Positions 26,702-34,583 of a stretch of DNA of 41,142 bases are shown one piece after another. The notes beneath the pieces were generated by a model. It saw only the letters and a program-made list of their open reading frames with translations. It did not search any database and was not told the DNA's origin. Source of the DNA: Hyphomicrobiales bacterium (GTDB lineage: Bacteria; Pseudomonadota; Alphaproteobacteria; Rhizobiales; CAJQND01); contig JANQOW010000146.1 of the NCBI GenBank assembly GCA_028285595.1, forward strand, positions 1-41,142. The letters run 5' to 3'. The stretch's first letter is position 1. Each line of letters begins with the position of its first letter. Position numbers and translations under genes: made by a program.

Positions 26702-26713
26702 GTGCATATACAC
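26702..26713. promoter_or_regulatory. Second copy of the GTGCATATACAC operator-like site
   Basis: This is identical to the 12 bases at 26208-26219. It lies 33 bases upstream of the ATG of the 52-residue gene, in the short gap after the MarR gene. It is probably bound by the same MarR protein. Confidence 0.55.
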
Positions 26714-26746
26714 TCTTTTTCTCCACCTAACGAAAGGAACCACCCC

Positions 26747-26905
26747 ATGAGCACTAAAGACATTTGGAACGGCCTCGGTCACTGGCTTCGTGCCATCGAC
26801 GATACGCTCCACGATGACCCAACCGAAGCCCTCACCCGCAGGGTCGAGGAACTGGAAGCACGCTTGGCCGAGATCCAGTGCCCCAGGTCCGGGCCTTCGT
26901 CCTAG
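26747..26905 (+). CDS. Small hypothetical protein (52 aa)
   Basis: This short, acidic, probably helical protein starts MSTKDIWNGLGHWLRAIDD and has a Glu-rich helix (LTRRVEELEARLAEI) that could form a coiled coil. AAGGAA precedes ATG 26747 with good spacing. It lies between the MarR gene and the small membrane protein gene on the same strand, downstream of the second operator copy. I do not know its function; it may be a partner or subunit of the membrane protein that follows. Confidence 0.65.
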   Translation: MSTKDIWNGLGHWLRAIDDTLHDDPTEALTRRVEELEARLAEIQCPRSGPSS

Positions 26906-26937
26906 CGCGCTGCCCTCTCACACCCAGGAGCCCTCCC

Positions 26938-27438
26938 ATGACCATCGAACAGGTTTTTGGCGCACAATTCGCGCTCAGTCTTCTCGTTACCTCATTACTG
27001 GCCGCGTGGATCGTCCGCCCGTGGCTGGACCAGAAATCCCTGCCTGACGCCCTTTTTTGGCTGACGGTCCCGCATGCCTTCCGCCATATAGGCTTGGTGT
27101 TCGTTGTGCCCGGCGTCGTGGCCCCCTCCATGCCCTCAAGCTTTGCCGGCGCGGCCGCCTATGGCGACTTGACCACTGGTCTGCTTGCCCTTTTGGCGTT
27201 GGTGGCGGTGCGCTATCGCTGGGCGCTTATGGTGCCACTCGTCATCATTGCCCATGGTGTGGGCCTGGTTGATCTGGCGAATGCACTGCGCCAGGCGGAG
27301 GCCATCCCCCACATGGGCGCGGCTTGGTACATCCCCACATTCCTCGTCCCTGTGCTTCTGGTCACCCACGCAATGACATTTGCCCGACTGGTCCGCGCCT
27401 GGCGCGTTCCACAAGCACCGCAAAAAGCTCCGTCCTGA
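26938..27438 (+). CDS. Small integral membrane protein (166 aa)
   Basis: The protein has about four or five hydrophobic segments, including FALSLLVTSLLAAWIV, GLLALLALVAVRY, ALMVPLVIIAHGVGLVDL and IPTFLVPVLLVTHAMTF. His residues in HAFRHIG and AHGVG lie near membrane segments. I do not recognise a named family. The frame is open from 26878, but CAGGAG before ATG 26938 fixes the start. It follows the 52-residue gene by 32 bases and is probably cotranscribed with it under MarR control. Efflux, sensing or a metabolic membrane role are all possible. Confidence 0.7.
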   Translation: MTIEQVFGAQFALSLLVTSLLAAWIVRPWLDQKSLPDALFWLTVPHAFRHIGLVFVVPGVVAPSMPSSFAGAAAYGDLTTGLLALLALVAVRYRWALMVPLVIIAHGVGLVDLANALRQAEAIPHMGAAWYIPTFLVPVLLVTHAMTFARLVRAWRVPQAPQKAPS

Positions 27439-27477
27439 TCGGAGGGCGACGTCCGCAACGACAAGCGCCGCCCCCAT

Positions 27478-27518
27478 TTGACTCTTTGATATTCTTTTTG
27501 ATATATCACAAAGAATAT
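27478..27518 (+). promoter_or_regulatory. TRAP operon promoter with composite 30-bp palindrome
   Basis: TTGACT (27478-27483) and TATATC (27502-27507), 18 bases apart, form a plausible sigma-70 promoter. A 30-bp palindrome at 27489-27518 covers the -10 box; 28 of 30 bases are symmetric. Its core is the perfect TGATATATCA (27499-27508) and its outer arms are ATATTCTTT and AAAGAATAT. It ends 15 bases before the first gene's ATG, whose ribosome binding site is GGGAGAG. The GntR protein encoded at the operon's end is the natural candidate to bind it. Confidence 0.65.
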
Positions 27519-27533
27519 TAACGGGAGAGCGGG

Positions 27534-28016
27534 ATGAAACTGGCGGGGTTTTATCGCCTGTGTGATTGGATTGAACGGGCCTTCATCGCCTTTGGCGTCG
27601 TGTTGTTCATCGTGATGACCGCCGCCGTCTTCTACGAAGTTGTCGCCCGCTATGTGTTCAACGCCCCGACCTTTTGGTCAGAAGCCCTGGCGCGCTATTC
27701 CATGATCTGGATCGTGACCCTCGGCCTCGCCGTGGGCATCCGCCGGCAGCAGAACATCTATGTGGATTTCGTCGCCCGCCAGTTCCCCCTCGGGGCCCAA
27801 CCGGTACTGGCCTGGATGCGGTTCGGCTTTGTGCTGGCGTTCGCATCAGTGCTTGCGGTCTACGGCGCCCAGCATGCGCTTGCCAACATCAACCAGACCG
27901 TCACCGGGCTGAACATTCCGGCGTTTTACGTTTATCTGTGCGTGCCCATCGCCGGCGTTGGCATGCTGGCCTTCGTTACCGAACTCATCCTCAAGGGCGA
28001 GCGCGGGTTCTTCTGA
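27534..28016 (+). CDS. TRAP transporter small permease, DctQ type (160 aa)
   Basis: DctQ-type proteins are four-helix membrane subunits that pair with the large permease in tripartite ATP-independent (Na+ or H+ driven) solute import. Four hydrophobic segments are visible, beginning FIAFGVVLFIVMTAAVFYEV. The family motif FWSEALARYSMIWIVTLG follows, then YVYLCVPIAGVGMLAFV. The length is typical. It is the first gene of the operon, and its stop codon overlaps the large-permease start (TGATG). Substrate choice lies in the binding protein, not here. Confidence 0.92.
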   Translation: MKLAGFYRLCDWIERAFIAFGVVLFIVMTAAVFYEVVARYVFNAPTFWSEALARYSMIWIVTLGLAVGIRRQQNIYVDFVARQFPLGAQPVLAWMRFGFVLAFASVLAVYGAQHALANINQTVTGLNIPAFYVYLCVPIAGVGMLAFVTELILKGERGFF

Positions 28017-29293
28017 TGGCGCTTACGCTCCTCATAGGCGTTCTGGTGCTCACCTTGTGCATTGGACTGCCCTTGCCGTTCTGCATGGGTTCAGCCGCGC
28101 TCGTGGCTCTGTTTTTCCTGGACCTGCCGATCCCCCTCACCATCGTGCCGCAGCGCTTCATCTCCGGCATCGATTCCTTCTCGTTCATGGCCATTCCCTT
28201 CTTCCTGCTGGTGGGCGAACTGATGAACACCTCCGGCATCACCAAGCGCATCATCCGCATGTCGAACGCGCTGGTCGGTCACGTCTCCGGCGGACTTGCT
28301 CAGGTGAACGTGGTGAGCTCCATGTTCTTCGGCGGCATCTCCGGTTCCTCCACGGCAGATACGGCCTCGATCGGCTCCATCATGATCCCGGCCATGAAAA
28401 AGGAAGGATATGATGCGAGTTTCTCGGTCGCGCTCACCGCCACCTCCTCGTGCTGCGGACCCATCATCCCGCCCAGCATTGGCCTCATTCTCTATGGCGT
28501 GATCGCCAACGTCTCCATCACCAAGCTGTTTCTGGCCGGTTACATTCCAGGGCTGATGCTTGGCCTCGCGCTGATGGCAACCAGCTATCACATTTCCAAA
28601 AAGCGCGGGTACCCTAAGCACCCGCGCGCCAATCTTGCGGAGATTTTCGCCGCCTTCAAAGAAAGCGTCTTCGCAGCAGCTCTCCCCTTCCTAATCATCG
28701 GCGGGCTTCTCAGCGGCATCTTCTCGGTCACCGAGGCCGCGGGCGTGGCGGTCGTTTACACCCTGCTGGTGGGCCTTGCCATTTACCGGGAACTCTCCTT
28801 TTCCGCCGTGGTGCGGGTCATGGAATCGGCCGTGGTGAAGGTCGGCACAATGATGTCCATCGCCGCCTGCGCGCTCATCTTCGCCTGGGTGCTCACCATA
28901 CTGGAAGTGCCGCAAACGATCGCGGCGGGCATCCTGGCAATTTCCGAGAACAAGTACGTTATCCTGCTGCTGCTCAACCTCTTGTTCCTGTTCGTCGGCA
29001 TGTTCATGGAGCCGAAGGCAACGTTGCTGATCCTGTTGCCTGTTCTGCTCCCGGTTCTGCCGCCGCTTGGCATCGATCTGATCCATTTCGGCATCATCAT
29101 CGTCTTCAACAGCCTGATCGGTCTCATCACGCCGCCCATCGGAATTGTGCTCAGCCTCGCATCAAAGATCGGCGATGTGCCCATGGACAAAGCGGCAGTG
29201 GCCTCAGCCCCCTTCCTCATCGCCATGGTGATCGTGCTGATCATCATCACCTACGTGCCGGCCGTTGTCCTGTTCCTGCCCGGCTTGCTCTAG
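28016..29293 (+). CDS. TRAP transporter large permease, DctM type (425 aa)
   Basis: This is the transport channel of the TRAP system, with about twelve membrane segments. Family signatures include FMAIPFFLLVGELMNTSGI, VVSSMFFGGISGSSTADTASIG and the C-terminal SLIGLITPPIGIVL. The reading frame is open 114 codons further upstream, but that stretch lies over the small-permease gene in another frame and has no membrane character. ATG 28016, overlapping the preceding stop, gives the standard length of 425 residues. Confidence 0.94.
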   Translation: MALTLLIGVLVLTLCIGLPLPFCMGSAALVALFFLDLPIPLTIVPQRFISGIDSFSFMAIPFFLLVGELMNTSGITKRIIRMSNALVGHVSGGLAQVNVVSSMFFGGISGSSTADTASIGSIMIPAMKKEGYDASFSVALTATSSCCGPIIPPSIGLILYGVIANVSITKLFLAGYIPGLMLGLALMATSYHISKKRGYPKHPRANLAEIFAAFKESVFAAALPFLIIGGLLSGIFSVTEAAGVAVVYTLLVGLAIYRELSFSAVVRVMESAVVKVGTMMSIAACALIFAWVLTILEVPQTIAAGILAISENKYVILLLLNLLFLFVGMFMEPKATLLILLPVLLPVLPPLGIDLIHFGIIIVFNSLIGLITPPIGIVLSLASKIGDVPMDKAAVASAPFLIAMVIVLIIITYVPAVVLFLPGLL

Positions 29294-29341
29294 ACGTCTC
29301 AAACACCGGAGAGATTACAAATGAAAACGGAGGAAACCCTG

Positions 29342-30310
29342 ATGAAAACTCTCACCAAAACCCTCATGGGCCTTGGCGTTGCCGCGTTTGCCTTTTCAAG
29401 CGTTGCCGCCCACGCGGAAACGAAACTCACTCTGGCCCACGTGGCCAACACCGAGGATGCCGTTCACCGGGCCGCAGAAACCTTCGCAAAAGTGGCTAAG
29501 GCGGAATCCGGCGGCGAGTTGAACGTGCGGATTTTCCCGAACAGCCAGCTCGGCAAAGGCAAGGAAGTGTTGGAAGGCATTCAGCAAGGCACCATCAGCA
29601 TGGCAGTGGACACGCTCGGCCGCATGTCGAAGTTCCACGCCCTGGCCGGGATCGAAAGCATGCCTTACCTGTTCCGGGACGCTGATCATTACTTTGAGGT
29701 CTGGAACGGAAAAGCCGGCATGGAGATCAAAGACATGCTTGCCAAGGAGGCGAACTTTCGCGTGGTGGGTCACATGTTTCGCGGCACCCGCGAGCTCACC
29801 TCCAACCGCAAGATCAACTCCATCGAAGACCTGGCCGGTCTGAAGATCCGGGTCACGCCGATCCCGGAACGTCTGGAAACCTGGAAAGCCTTCGGCGCAA
29901 GCCCGACCCCGATGGCCTGGTCGGAAGTGTTCACCTCGCTGCAACAGGGCGTCATCGAAGCTCAGGAAAACCCGGCCCCGGTCATCATCTCGCAAAAACT
30001 GCATGAAGTGCAGAAGTACATGATCATGACCTCGCATATGGCAAACGGCTGGACCTTCGTCTTCAACGCCCAGAAGTTTGATGCCATGCCGGACAACCTG
30101 AAAGCCGCCATCAACAAGGCTGCCGACGCGGCTTCAAAACAGTTCAATGACGAGTACAAGGCGAATCGTGAGAAGGTGCTGGCAAAGATCAAGGATCTGG
30201 GTGTGGAGATTGTCGAGATCGACCAAGCACCCTTCCGCGCAAAAGCCAAAGAGGTTGTTGCGAAGTTTCCAAAGCTTGAGCCTTGGTACACCAAAATGAT
30301 AGCGCAGTAA
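29342..30310 (+). CDS. TRAP transporter substrate-binding protein, DctP type (322 aa)
   Basis: This periplasmic binding protein delivers the substrate to the permease. The signal peptide is MKTLTKTLMGLGVAAFAFSS, with cleavage near AHA-ET. The mature protein opens with KLTLAHVANTEDAVHRAAE. The DctP family's Arg that binds a substrate carboxylate is expected in the GLKIRVTPIPERLETWKAFG region (after DLAGLKIR), followed by PTPMAWSEVFTSLQQGVIEAQENP. The substrate is therefore probably a carboxylic acid. ATG 29342 follows GGAGG with good spacing and gives a standard signal peptide; ATG 29321 is possible. Being third behind the permeases is a common TRAP gene order. Confidence 0.93.
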   Translation: MKTLTKTLMGLGVAAFAFSSVAAHAETKLTLAHVANTEDAVHRAAETFAKVAKAESGGELNVRIFPNSQLGKGKEVLEGIQQGTISMAVDTLGRMSKFHALAGIESMPYLFRDADHYFEVWNGKAGMEIKDMLAKEANFRVVGHMFRGTRELTSNRKINSIEDLAGLKIRVTPIPERLETWKAFGASPTPMAWSEVFTSLQQGVIEAQENPAPVIISQKLHEVQKYMIMTSHMANGWTFVFNAQKFDAMPDNLKAAINKAADAASKQFNDEYKANREKVLAKIKDLGVEIVEIDQAPFRAKAKEVVAKFPKLEPWYTKMIAQ

Positions 30311-30366
30311 CTCCCTGCTGTTCCCCGCCGCTGTCCTTCACGTCGCGAAAAGGAGATCGCCCTCAG

Positions 30367-31572
30367 ATGCAAACCAGTCAGTACCGACCCGAAATGATTG
30401 GCCCTTTGCATGGCGTCCGGATTGTGGATATGACACGGCTGGCAGCGGGGAACATGCTCACCCACTTGCTCGCGGACTTCGGTGCGGAGGTCATCAAGGT
30501 CGAGCGCCCCGGCGTCGGCGATGATCTGCGCCGGTTCGGTGATGAAGGAGTGTGGTGGAAAGAATATTGCCGCTCCAAGAAAAGCTTCACGCTGAACTTC
30601 CGAAGCGAAGAAGGCGCAGAGCTCCTCGACCAATTGCTGGCAAAATCCGATGTGCTGGTGGAGAACTTCGTCCCCGGCACCTTGGAGAAATGGGGTATGG
30701 GGCCTGACGTGCTCTTGGAGAAATGTCCTGATCTGATCATCGTGCGCGTTTCCGGCTGGGGACAAACCGGACCTTACAAGAACAAGCCTGGCTTCGGCAC
30801 GTTGATCGAGGGCATGTCCGGCCTCGCCGCGATGACCGGGTTTGAGGACACCCCGCCACTGTTACCACCGCTCGCCTTGGCGGACATGGTGGCCGGAACC
30901 GCCGGCTTCGGCGCCGTGAGCACGGCCTTGTTGGCGCGGGAGAAGGGTCAGGCGCGGGGCCAAGTGATCGATCTCTCCCTGTTTGAGCCCTTGTTCAGCG
31001 TCATCGGCCCCTGGGTTGCGCACTACAAAACCACCGGCAAGGTACCCGTCCGGGAAGGCAACCGCACCAAGGTGGCCGCACCGCGCAATGTCTATGTGTG
31101 CGCCGACGGCAAACACCTTGCGCTCTCGGCTTCCATGCAGTCCATGTGGGAGAAGGTGGCCAAGGCCATCGGCCGGCCGGAGCTCATCGAGGATGAACGG
31201 TTTTTGACACCCCATGCCCGCATCCAGAACAATGATGAGCTGGACGTGATCGTCGCCGATTTCATCGCAGAGCGGTCGTTGGAGGAAAACCTCGCCCATT
31301 TTGAAGCCGCAGCGGTGACGGTCGGGCCCATCTGCGATCCGTCGGATCTGATTGACCATGAGTTTATTCGCGGGCGCGGGGTGGTGGAGGACTATCCGGA
31401 TGAGGATCACGGCACCATCCCGTTGCACGGCATCTATCCGCGCTTCAGCGAGACCCCCGGTGCGGTGAGGACGCCGGCACCTAAGCTGGGTGAACACACC
31501 GACGAGATCTTGAGCCTTCTTGGCTATGCTGAGGAAGACTGCGGCAAGCTGCGCGACGCGGGGATCGTCTGA
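30367..31572 (+). CDS. Class III CoA-transferase, CaiB/BaiF (formyl-CoA transferase) family (401 aa)
   Basis: This enzyme moves CoA from an acyl-CoA donor to a carboxylic acid. The N-terminal GVRIVDMTRLAAGNMLTHLLADFGAEVIKVE region is the family signature (residues ~14-45). The catalytic Asp is most likely Asp173 in ALADMVAG. RGQVIDLSLFEPLF follows. The length of ~400 is typical. ATG 30367 is chosen over open sequence to 30283 because it follows AAAAGGAG and because the upstream part lies over the binding-protein gene. It overlaps the lyase gene by one base (TGATG). In this setting it probably activates the acid imported by the TRAP system, with succinyl-CoA or acetyl-CoA as donor (inference). 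Confidence 0.92.
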   Translation: MQTSQYRPEMIGPLHGVRIVDMTRLAAGNMLTHLLADFGAEVIKVERPGVGDDLRRFGDEGVWWKEYCRSKKSFTLNFRSEEGAELLDQLLAKSDVLVENFVPGTLEKWGMGPDVLLEKCPDLIIVRVSGWGQTGPYKNKPGFGTLIEGMSGLAAMTGFEDTPPLLPPLALADMVAGTAGFGAVSTALLAREKGQARGQVIDLSLFEPLFSVIGPWVAHYKTTGKVPVREGNRTKVAAPRNVYVCADGKHLALSASMQSMWEKVAKAIGRPELIEDERFLTPHARIQNNDELDVIVADFIAERSLEENLAHFEAAAVTVGPICDPSDLIDHEFIRGRGVVEDYPDEDHGTIPLHGIYPRFSETPGAVRTPAPKLGEHTDEILSLLGYAEEDCGKLRDAGIV

Positions 31573-32432
31573 TGTGGCGCTCCGTCCTGTTCGTGCCGGT
31601 TCTTGAAGAGCGCTTTCTGGCCAAGGCAGCCGAACGCGGGGCCGATGCCATTGTGCTCGACCTTGAGGCCAGCATCGTGGCTGAACGCAAGGCTGAGGCG
31701 CGCGAGGCTCTGCCCGCGGCCATCGAACGGCTCGCTGCTGAGGGCCAGGACGTTTTGGTCCGCGTCAACATGCTTTGGCGCACCGCCCTCGCCGATCTTG
31801 AAAAAGCCGTGCGGCCCGGCGTCAAAGCGATTGTCCTGCCTGGTTGCTCCTCGGCGGTTCAGATCACCGCGGTGGACGGAGTGATGGCGGAGCTGGAGGC
31901 CGAACGGGGTCTAGAGCCGGGCAGCGTGGGCATCGTGCCGCTCATCGAGTTTGCAAGCGGAGTTGTGGCCGCCCCTGAGATCGCGGCGGCCGCACAACGG
32001 GTTGTCGCACTCACCTTCGGGGTGGAAGACTATCTCGCCGATATGGAAACCGCAGAGGACCGCGAGCTGCTCACCATGACGGCGTTGTCCGTCGCCCATG
32101 CGGCGCGGGCCGCCGGCAAGGTTCCCATGGTGGTGCCGGAAACCCTTGCCAATCTCAACGATCTTGAGGCGTTCGAAAGTGCTGCCCGCCGGGGCCGGGC
32201 GCTTGGATCGGTGGGCGGCTTTGCGGTGCACCCAAAGCAGGTTACGGTGCTCAACACGGTGTTCTCACCGACTGAAGAAGAGCTCACCTGGGCCAAGCAG
32301 GTGGTCGCCGCAGCCGAAGAGGGAGAAAAATCCGGGCTTGGTGCCGTTTCGCTGGACGGGAGGATGATCGATTTACCCATCGTGCTGAGGGCGCAAAAAC
32401 TGCTCGCACGGCAAGGACAAAGTGGGACCTGA
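31572..32432 (+). CDS. HpcH/HpaI aldolase/citrate lyase (CitE-like) family protein (286 aa)
   Basis: CitE-like lyases are Mg2+-dependent TIM-barrel enzymes that split 3-hydroxyacyl-CoA-type substrates such as malyl-CoA or citramalyl-CoA. The opening RSVLFVP, the DAIVLDLEASI stretch with its acidic residues, VRVN, PLIEFASGVV with the metal-binding Glu, LTFGVEDYLADM and the C-terminal FAVHPKQVTVLN are all family marks. The length of 286 is standard. It is coupled to the CoA-transferase, so the pair most likely cleaves the CoA ester formed by that enzyme to acetyl-CoA plus a 2-oxoacid. Malyl-CoA, methylmalyl-CoA or citramalyl-CoA are candidate substrates; the sequence does not decide between them. 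Confidence 0.9.
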   Translation: MWRSVLFVPVLEERFLAKAAERGADAIVLDLEASIVAERKAEAREALPAAIERLAAEGQDVLVRVNMLWRTALADLEKAVRPGVKAIVLPGCSSAVQITAVDGVMAELEAERGLEPGSVGIVPLIEFASGVVAAPEIAAAAQRVVALTFGVEDYLADMETAEDRELLTMTALSVAHAARAAGKVPMVVPETLANLNDLEAFESAARRGRALGSVGGFAVHPKQVTVLNTVFSPTEEELTWAKQVVAAAEEGEKSGLGAVSLDGRMIDLPIVLRAQKLLARQGQSGT

Positions 32433-32434
32433 CG

Positions 32435-33148
32435 ATGGCGAATGCAGCCGCAGCCGTAGACCAAGTCCTCGCGGACAAACGAGACGGGCGCTCGCGCAAA
32501 GAGATTGCCTACGAGGATCTGCGCAAGCGCATCCTGACGGACGGCTTTGGCCCCGGCGCCCTGATTGATGACGGACTGGAAGCCGAGCGCCTCGGCATGA
32601 GCCGCACGCCGGTCCGCGAAGCCCTTCTCTTGCTGGAGGCTGAGGGTCTCGTGGAGATGTTGCCGAGGCGCGGGGTCCGCGTGGTTCCCATAACCCGAAC
32701 CGACATCCGCGAGGTGCTTGTGCTGCTCACCGCGCTTGAGGTGGCCGCGGTGGAATTGATCGCCGCACAGCGCCCGACGGAGAAGATGCTGTCACCTTTG
32801 ATCGAAGCCACGCATGCCATGAACGCGGCGCTGAAGAGTGGGGATCCCGATGAATGGCAGGAGGCTGACGAAGCCTTCCACCAGGGGATCATGACGTTGT
32901 CCGGAAACCGGCACTTGGTGGAGACCGGCATCCGCTTCAGAGACAAGATCCGGCGGGGCCACTTCGTCGCTTCCAGGCTGCTGCCCGACGACCGCCGGGT
33001 CAAATCCACCGCAACCCATGAAGCGCTGATCGAGCTGCTTCTGTCAGATCACCCTGAAGATGCAATCGAAGCGCATCGGGGCCAAAGGGTCGAAGGCGAG
33101 GGCCACATCAACGCCACTCTGGAGCGCGCCCGACTGGACAGCCTGTGA
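32435..33148 (+). CDS. GntR family regulator with FCD ligand domain (237 aa)
   Basis: The N-terminal winged helix is typical of GntR: YEDLRKRIL, then AERLGMSRTPVREALLLLEAEGLVEMLPRRG (residues ~28-85). The C-terminal all-helical FCD domain holds the usual metal-binding acidic/His set: ADEAFHQGIM, THEALIELL and EAHRGQ. FCD members often sense small carboxylic acids and related metabolites. It starts 2 bases after the lyase stop, so it is part of the catabolic operon and probably controls it through the 30-bp palindrome at 27489, releasing on binding the substrate or a CoA-pathway intermediate (inference). Confidence 0.92.
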   Translation: MANAAAAVDQVLADKRDGRSRKEIAYEDLRKRILTDGFGPGALIDDGLEAERLGMSRTPVREALLLLEAEGLVEMLPRRGVRVVPITRTDIREVLVLLTALEVAAVELIAAQRPTEKMLSPLIEATHAMNAALKSGDPDEWQEADEAFHQGIMTLSGNRHLVETGIRFRDKIRRGHFVASRLLPDDRRVKSTATHEALIELLLSDHPEDAIEAHRGQRVEGEGHINATLERARLDSL

Positions 33149-33164
33149 GAGCGAAGGGCTCTCC

Positions 33165-33800
33165 TCAACCGGCTTTCGGCAGAGCGAGTTCTACAGCGAG
33201 GATCATGATGGTGATGGCCACAAGCCACGCCGCGATGGCACGCCAGGCAATACGCACCCAGCCATAAGGCAGATGCTCAAACGACACGGAGACAAGTCCG
33301 GCCGCTGTGGCCAACACCAGGTTGAGCCCGAACACCAAGCCAATTATGAAGCCGATCGGCACATCGCCAAGGGTGTGATCGAACAGGATGGCAATGACCG
33401 GCACCGCGCCCATGACGAAGGCCAAGCCTCTCATCCACAAGGCCGGCAGCGAAAGGGCGGCGGCAGCTCCCAGCCCTGCCAAGAGCGTCAGCCCGTAGAG
33501 AACGAAGCTGGGATCCGGCATCCCGACGGCGCACAGCAGAACGCCTGCGAGATTGCCAGCCAGAAAGAACGGCCAGGCCTTGATCAGGCCCTCGGCGGTC
33601 CACAACGCAACCAACAGACCGGCGGCCAACACGCTGATGGCCACCCGCAAATCGAGAAAGACCGCCTTGTTGCCCTCCACAAAGAGCTCGTAGAAGCCGC
33701 CGTCATCCTTGAATGAATGCGCGCTCGCAGGAACGATGCACACCAAAAGGATCAGGATGCTGCCGGTAAGGGTGCAATACCACCTGCTGCTCATGCGCAC
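33165..33800 (-). CDS. HupE/UreJ-like membrane protein (211 aa)
   Basis: This integral membrane protein has an N-terminal signal-like segment (ILILLVCIVPASAHS) and about six further hydrophobic segments, resembling the HupE/UreJ group of putative metal (nickel or cobalt) permeases or its short relatives. It is more diverged than its neighbour: the histidine-rich HPxxGxDH motif is replaced, with FDHTLGD as the nearest match. The GTG at 33800 has AGG 7 bases upstream; ATG 33794 is an alternative. It starts 12 bases after the neighbouring HupE gene, so the two form an operon and perhaps a complex. No hydrogenase, urease or cobalamin genes are nearby. Confidence 0.68.
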   Translation of the reverse strand: MRMSSRWYCTLTGSILILLVCIVPASAHSFKDDGGFYELFVEGNKAVFLDLRVAISVLAAGLLVALWTAEGLIKAWPFFLAGNLAGVLLCAVGMPDPSFVLYGLTLLAGLGAAAALSLPALWMRGLAFVMGAVPVIAILFDHTLGDVPIGFIIGLVFGLNLVLATAAGLVSVSFEHLPYGWVRIAWRAIAAWLVAITIMILAVELALPKAG

Positions 33801-33812
33801 TTACCGCCTGTT

Positions 33813-34436
33813 TCAGGCGAACCCCATGAGGAACGCGGCTCCCACAAGCGCGATGAGGGCCCCGCTTCCACGGACCACATATCGCCCGAATTCCGATCCC
33901 ATAAGCGTGCCCAGGAGGATGCCTGCCGCATGGAGCAGCCCGGTGGCGATGACGAAGCCGACACCATAGGTGTAGGCGCTGACCGCATTGGGAAGTTCGG
34001 TTCCGTGTGCATGGCCGTGGAAGATCGCGAATGCCCCCACAAGCACGGCAGCGGCCACCATAGGCGCTTTAATCAGGAACGCCACGAGCAAACCGAGCAC
34101 AAGGCCTGAGAGCGCTATGCCGACCTCGATGAAGGGAATGGGTACGCCCGCGATGCCCAAAGCGGCCCCGATCGCCATGACGAGGGGGAAGACGATTGGC
34201 AGGATCCAGATCGCCGGGCTGCCCAGAACGGCCCCCCAAAGGCCCACAGCCACCATGGCAACAACATGGTCCCAGCCGAAAATCGGATGTAAGAATCCGC
34301 TGACAAAGCCGCCTGAATGGCCCTCACCTGAATGCGCCATGGCGGGGTCGGAGAGGCACAAAAGCAAGAGCGCAAACATTGTCGTCGCCCACAGTCCCGA
34401 GGAACGCGGGGTAAAACCTGCAAATTCACTTCGCAT
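33813..34436 (-). CDS. HupE/UreJ family protein (207 aa)
   Basis: This is a membrane protein with a cleavable-type N-terminal segment ending near AMAHS and about six membrane helices. A His-rich periplasmic N-terminus (HSGEGHSGG) leads to HPIFGWDHVVAM, the conserved HPxxGxDH metal-site motif of the family. A second motif, FAIFHGHAHGTELP, is equally typical. The family is linked to nickel or cobalt uptake, often beside hydrogenase or urease genes, which are absent here. It is cotranscribed with the related protein downstream. Confidence 0.86.
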   Translation of the reverse strand: MRSEFAGFTPRSSGLWATTMFALLLLCLSDPAMAHSGEGHSGGFVSGFLHPIFGWDHVVAMVAVGLWGAVLGSPAIWILPIVFPLVMAIGAALGIAGVPIPFIEVGIALSGLVLGLLVAFLIKAPMVAAAVLVGAFAIFHGHAHGTELPNAVSAYTYGVGFVIATGLLHAAGILLGTLMGSEFGRYVVRGSGALIALVGAAFLMGFA

Positions 34437-34583
34437 TTCGCTGTCCTTTCACCACTTCCCCCTGCACCGCCCTATGAACACAGCATACGGATTAAACGGT
34501 TCTGTGACTTGGTAACCGGAGCGGAAGATCGGTTGCAAACGTTTTCTGAGGCGCCCGCGACCATCCCGGCCGAACACACACCT

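Noticed and set aside
27674..28015. A 114-codon upstream extension of the TRAP large permease
   Set aside because: It is another frame of the small-permease gene, has no membrane character, and ATG 28016 gives the normal family length.
33147..33161. AGAGC-GAAGG-GCTCT hairpin between the GntR and HupE-like stop codons
   Set aside because: A 5-bp stem without a T-tract is too weak to call a terminator.
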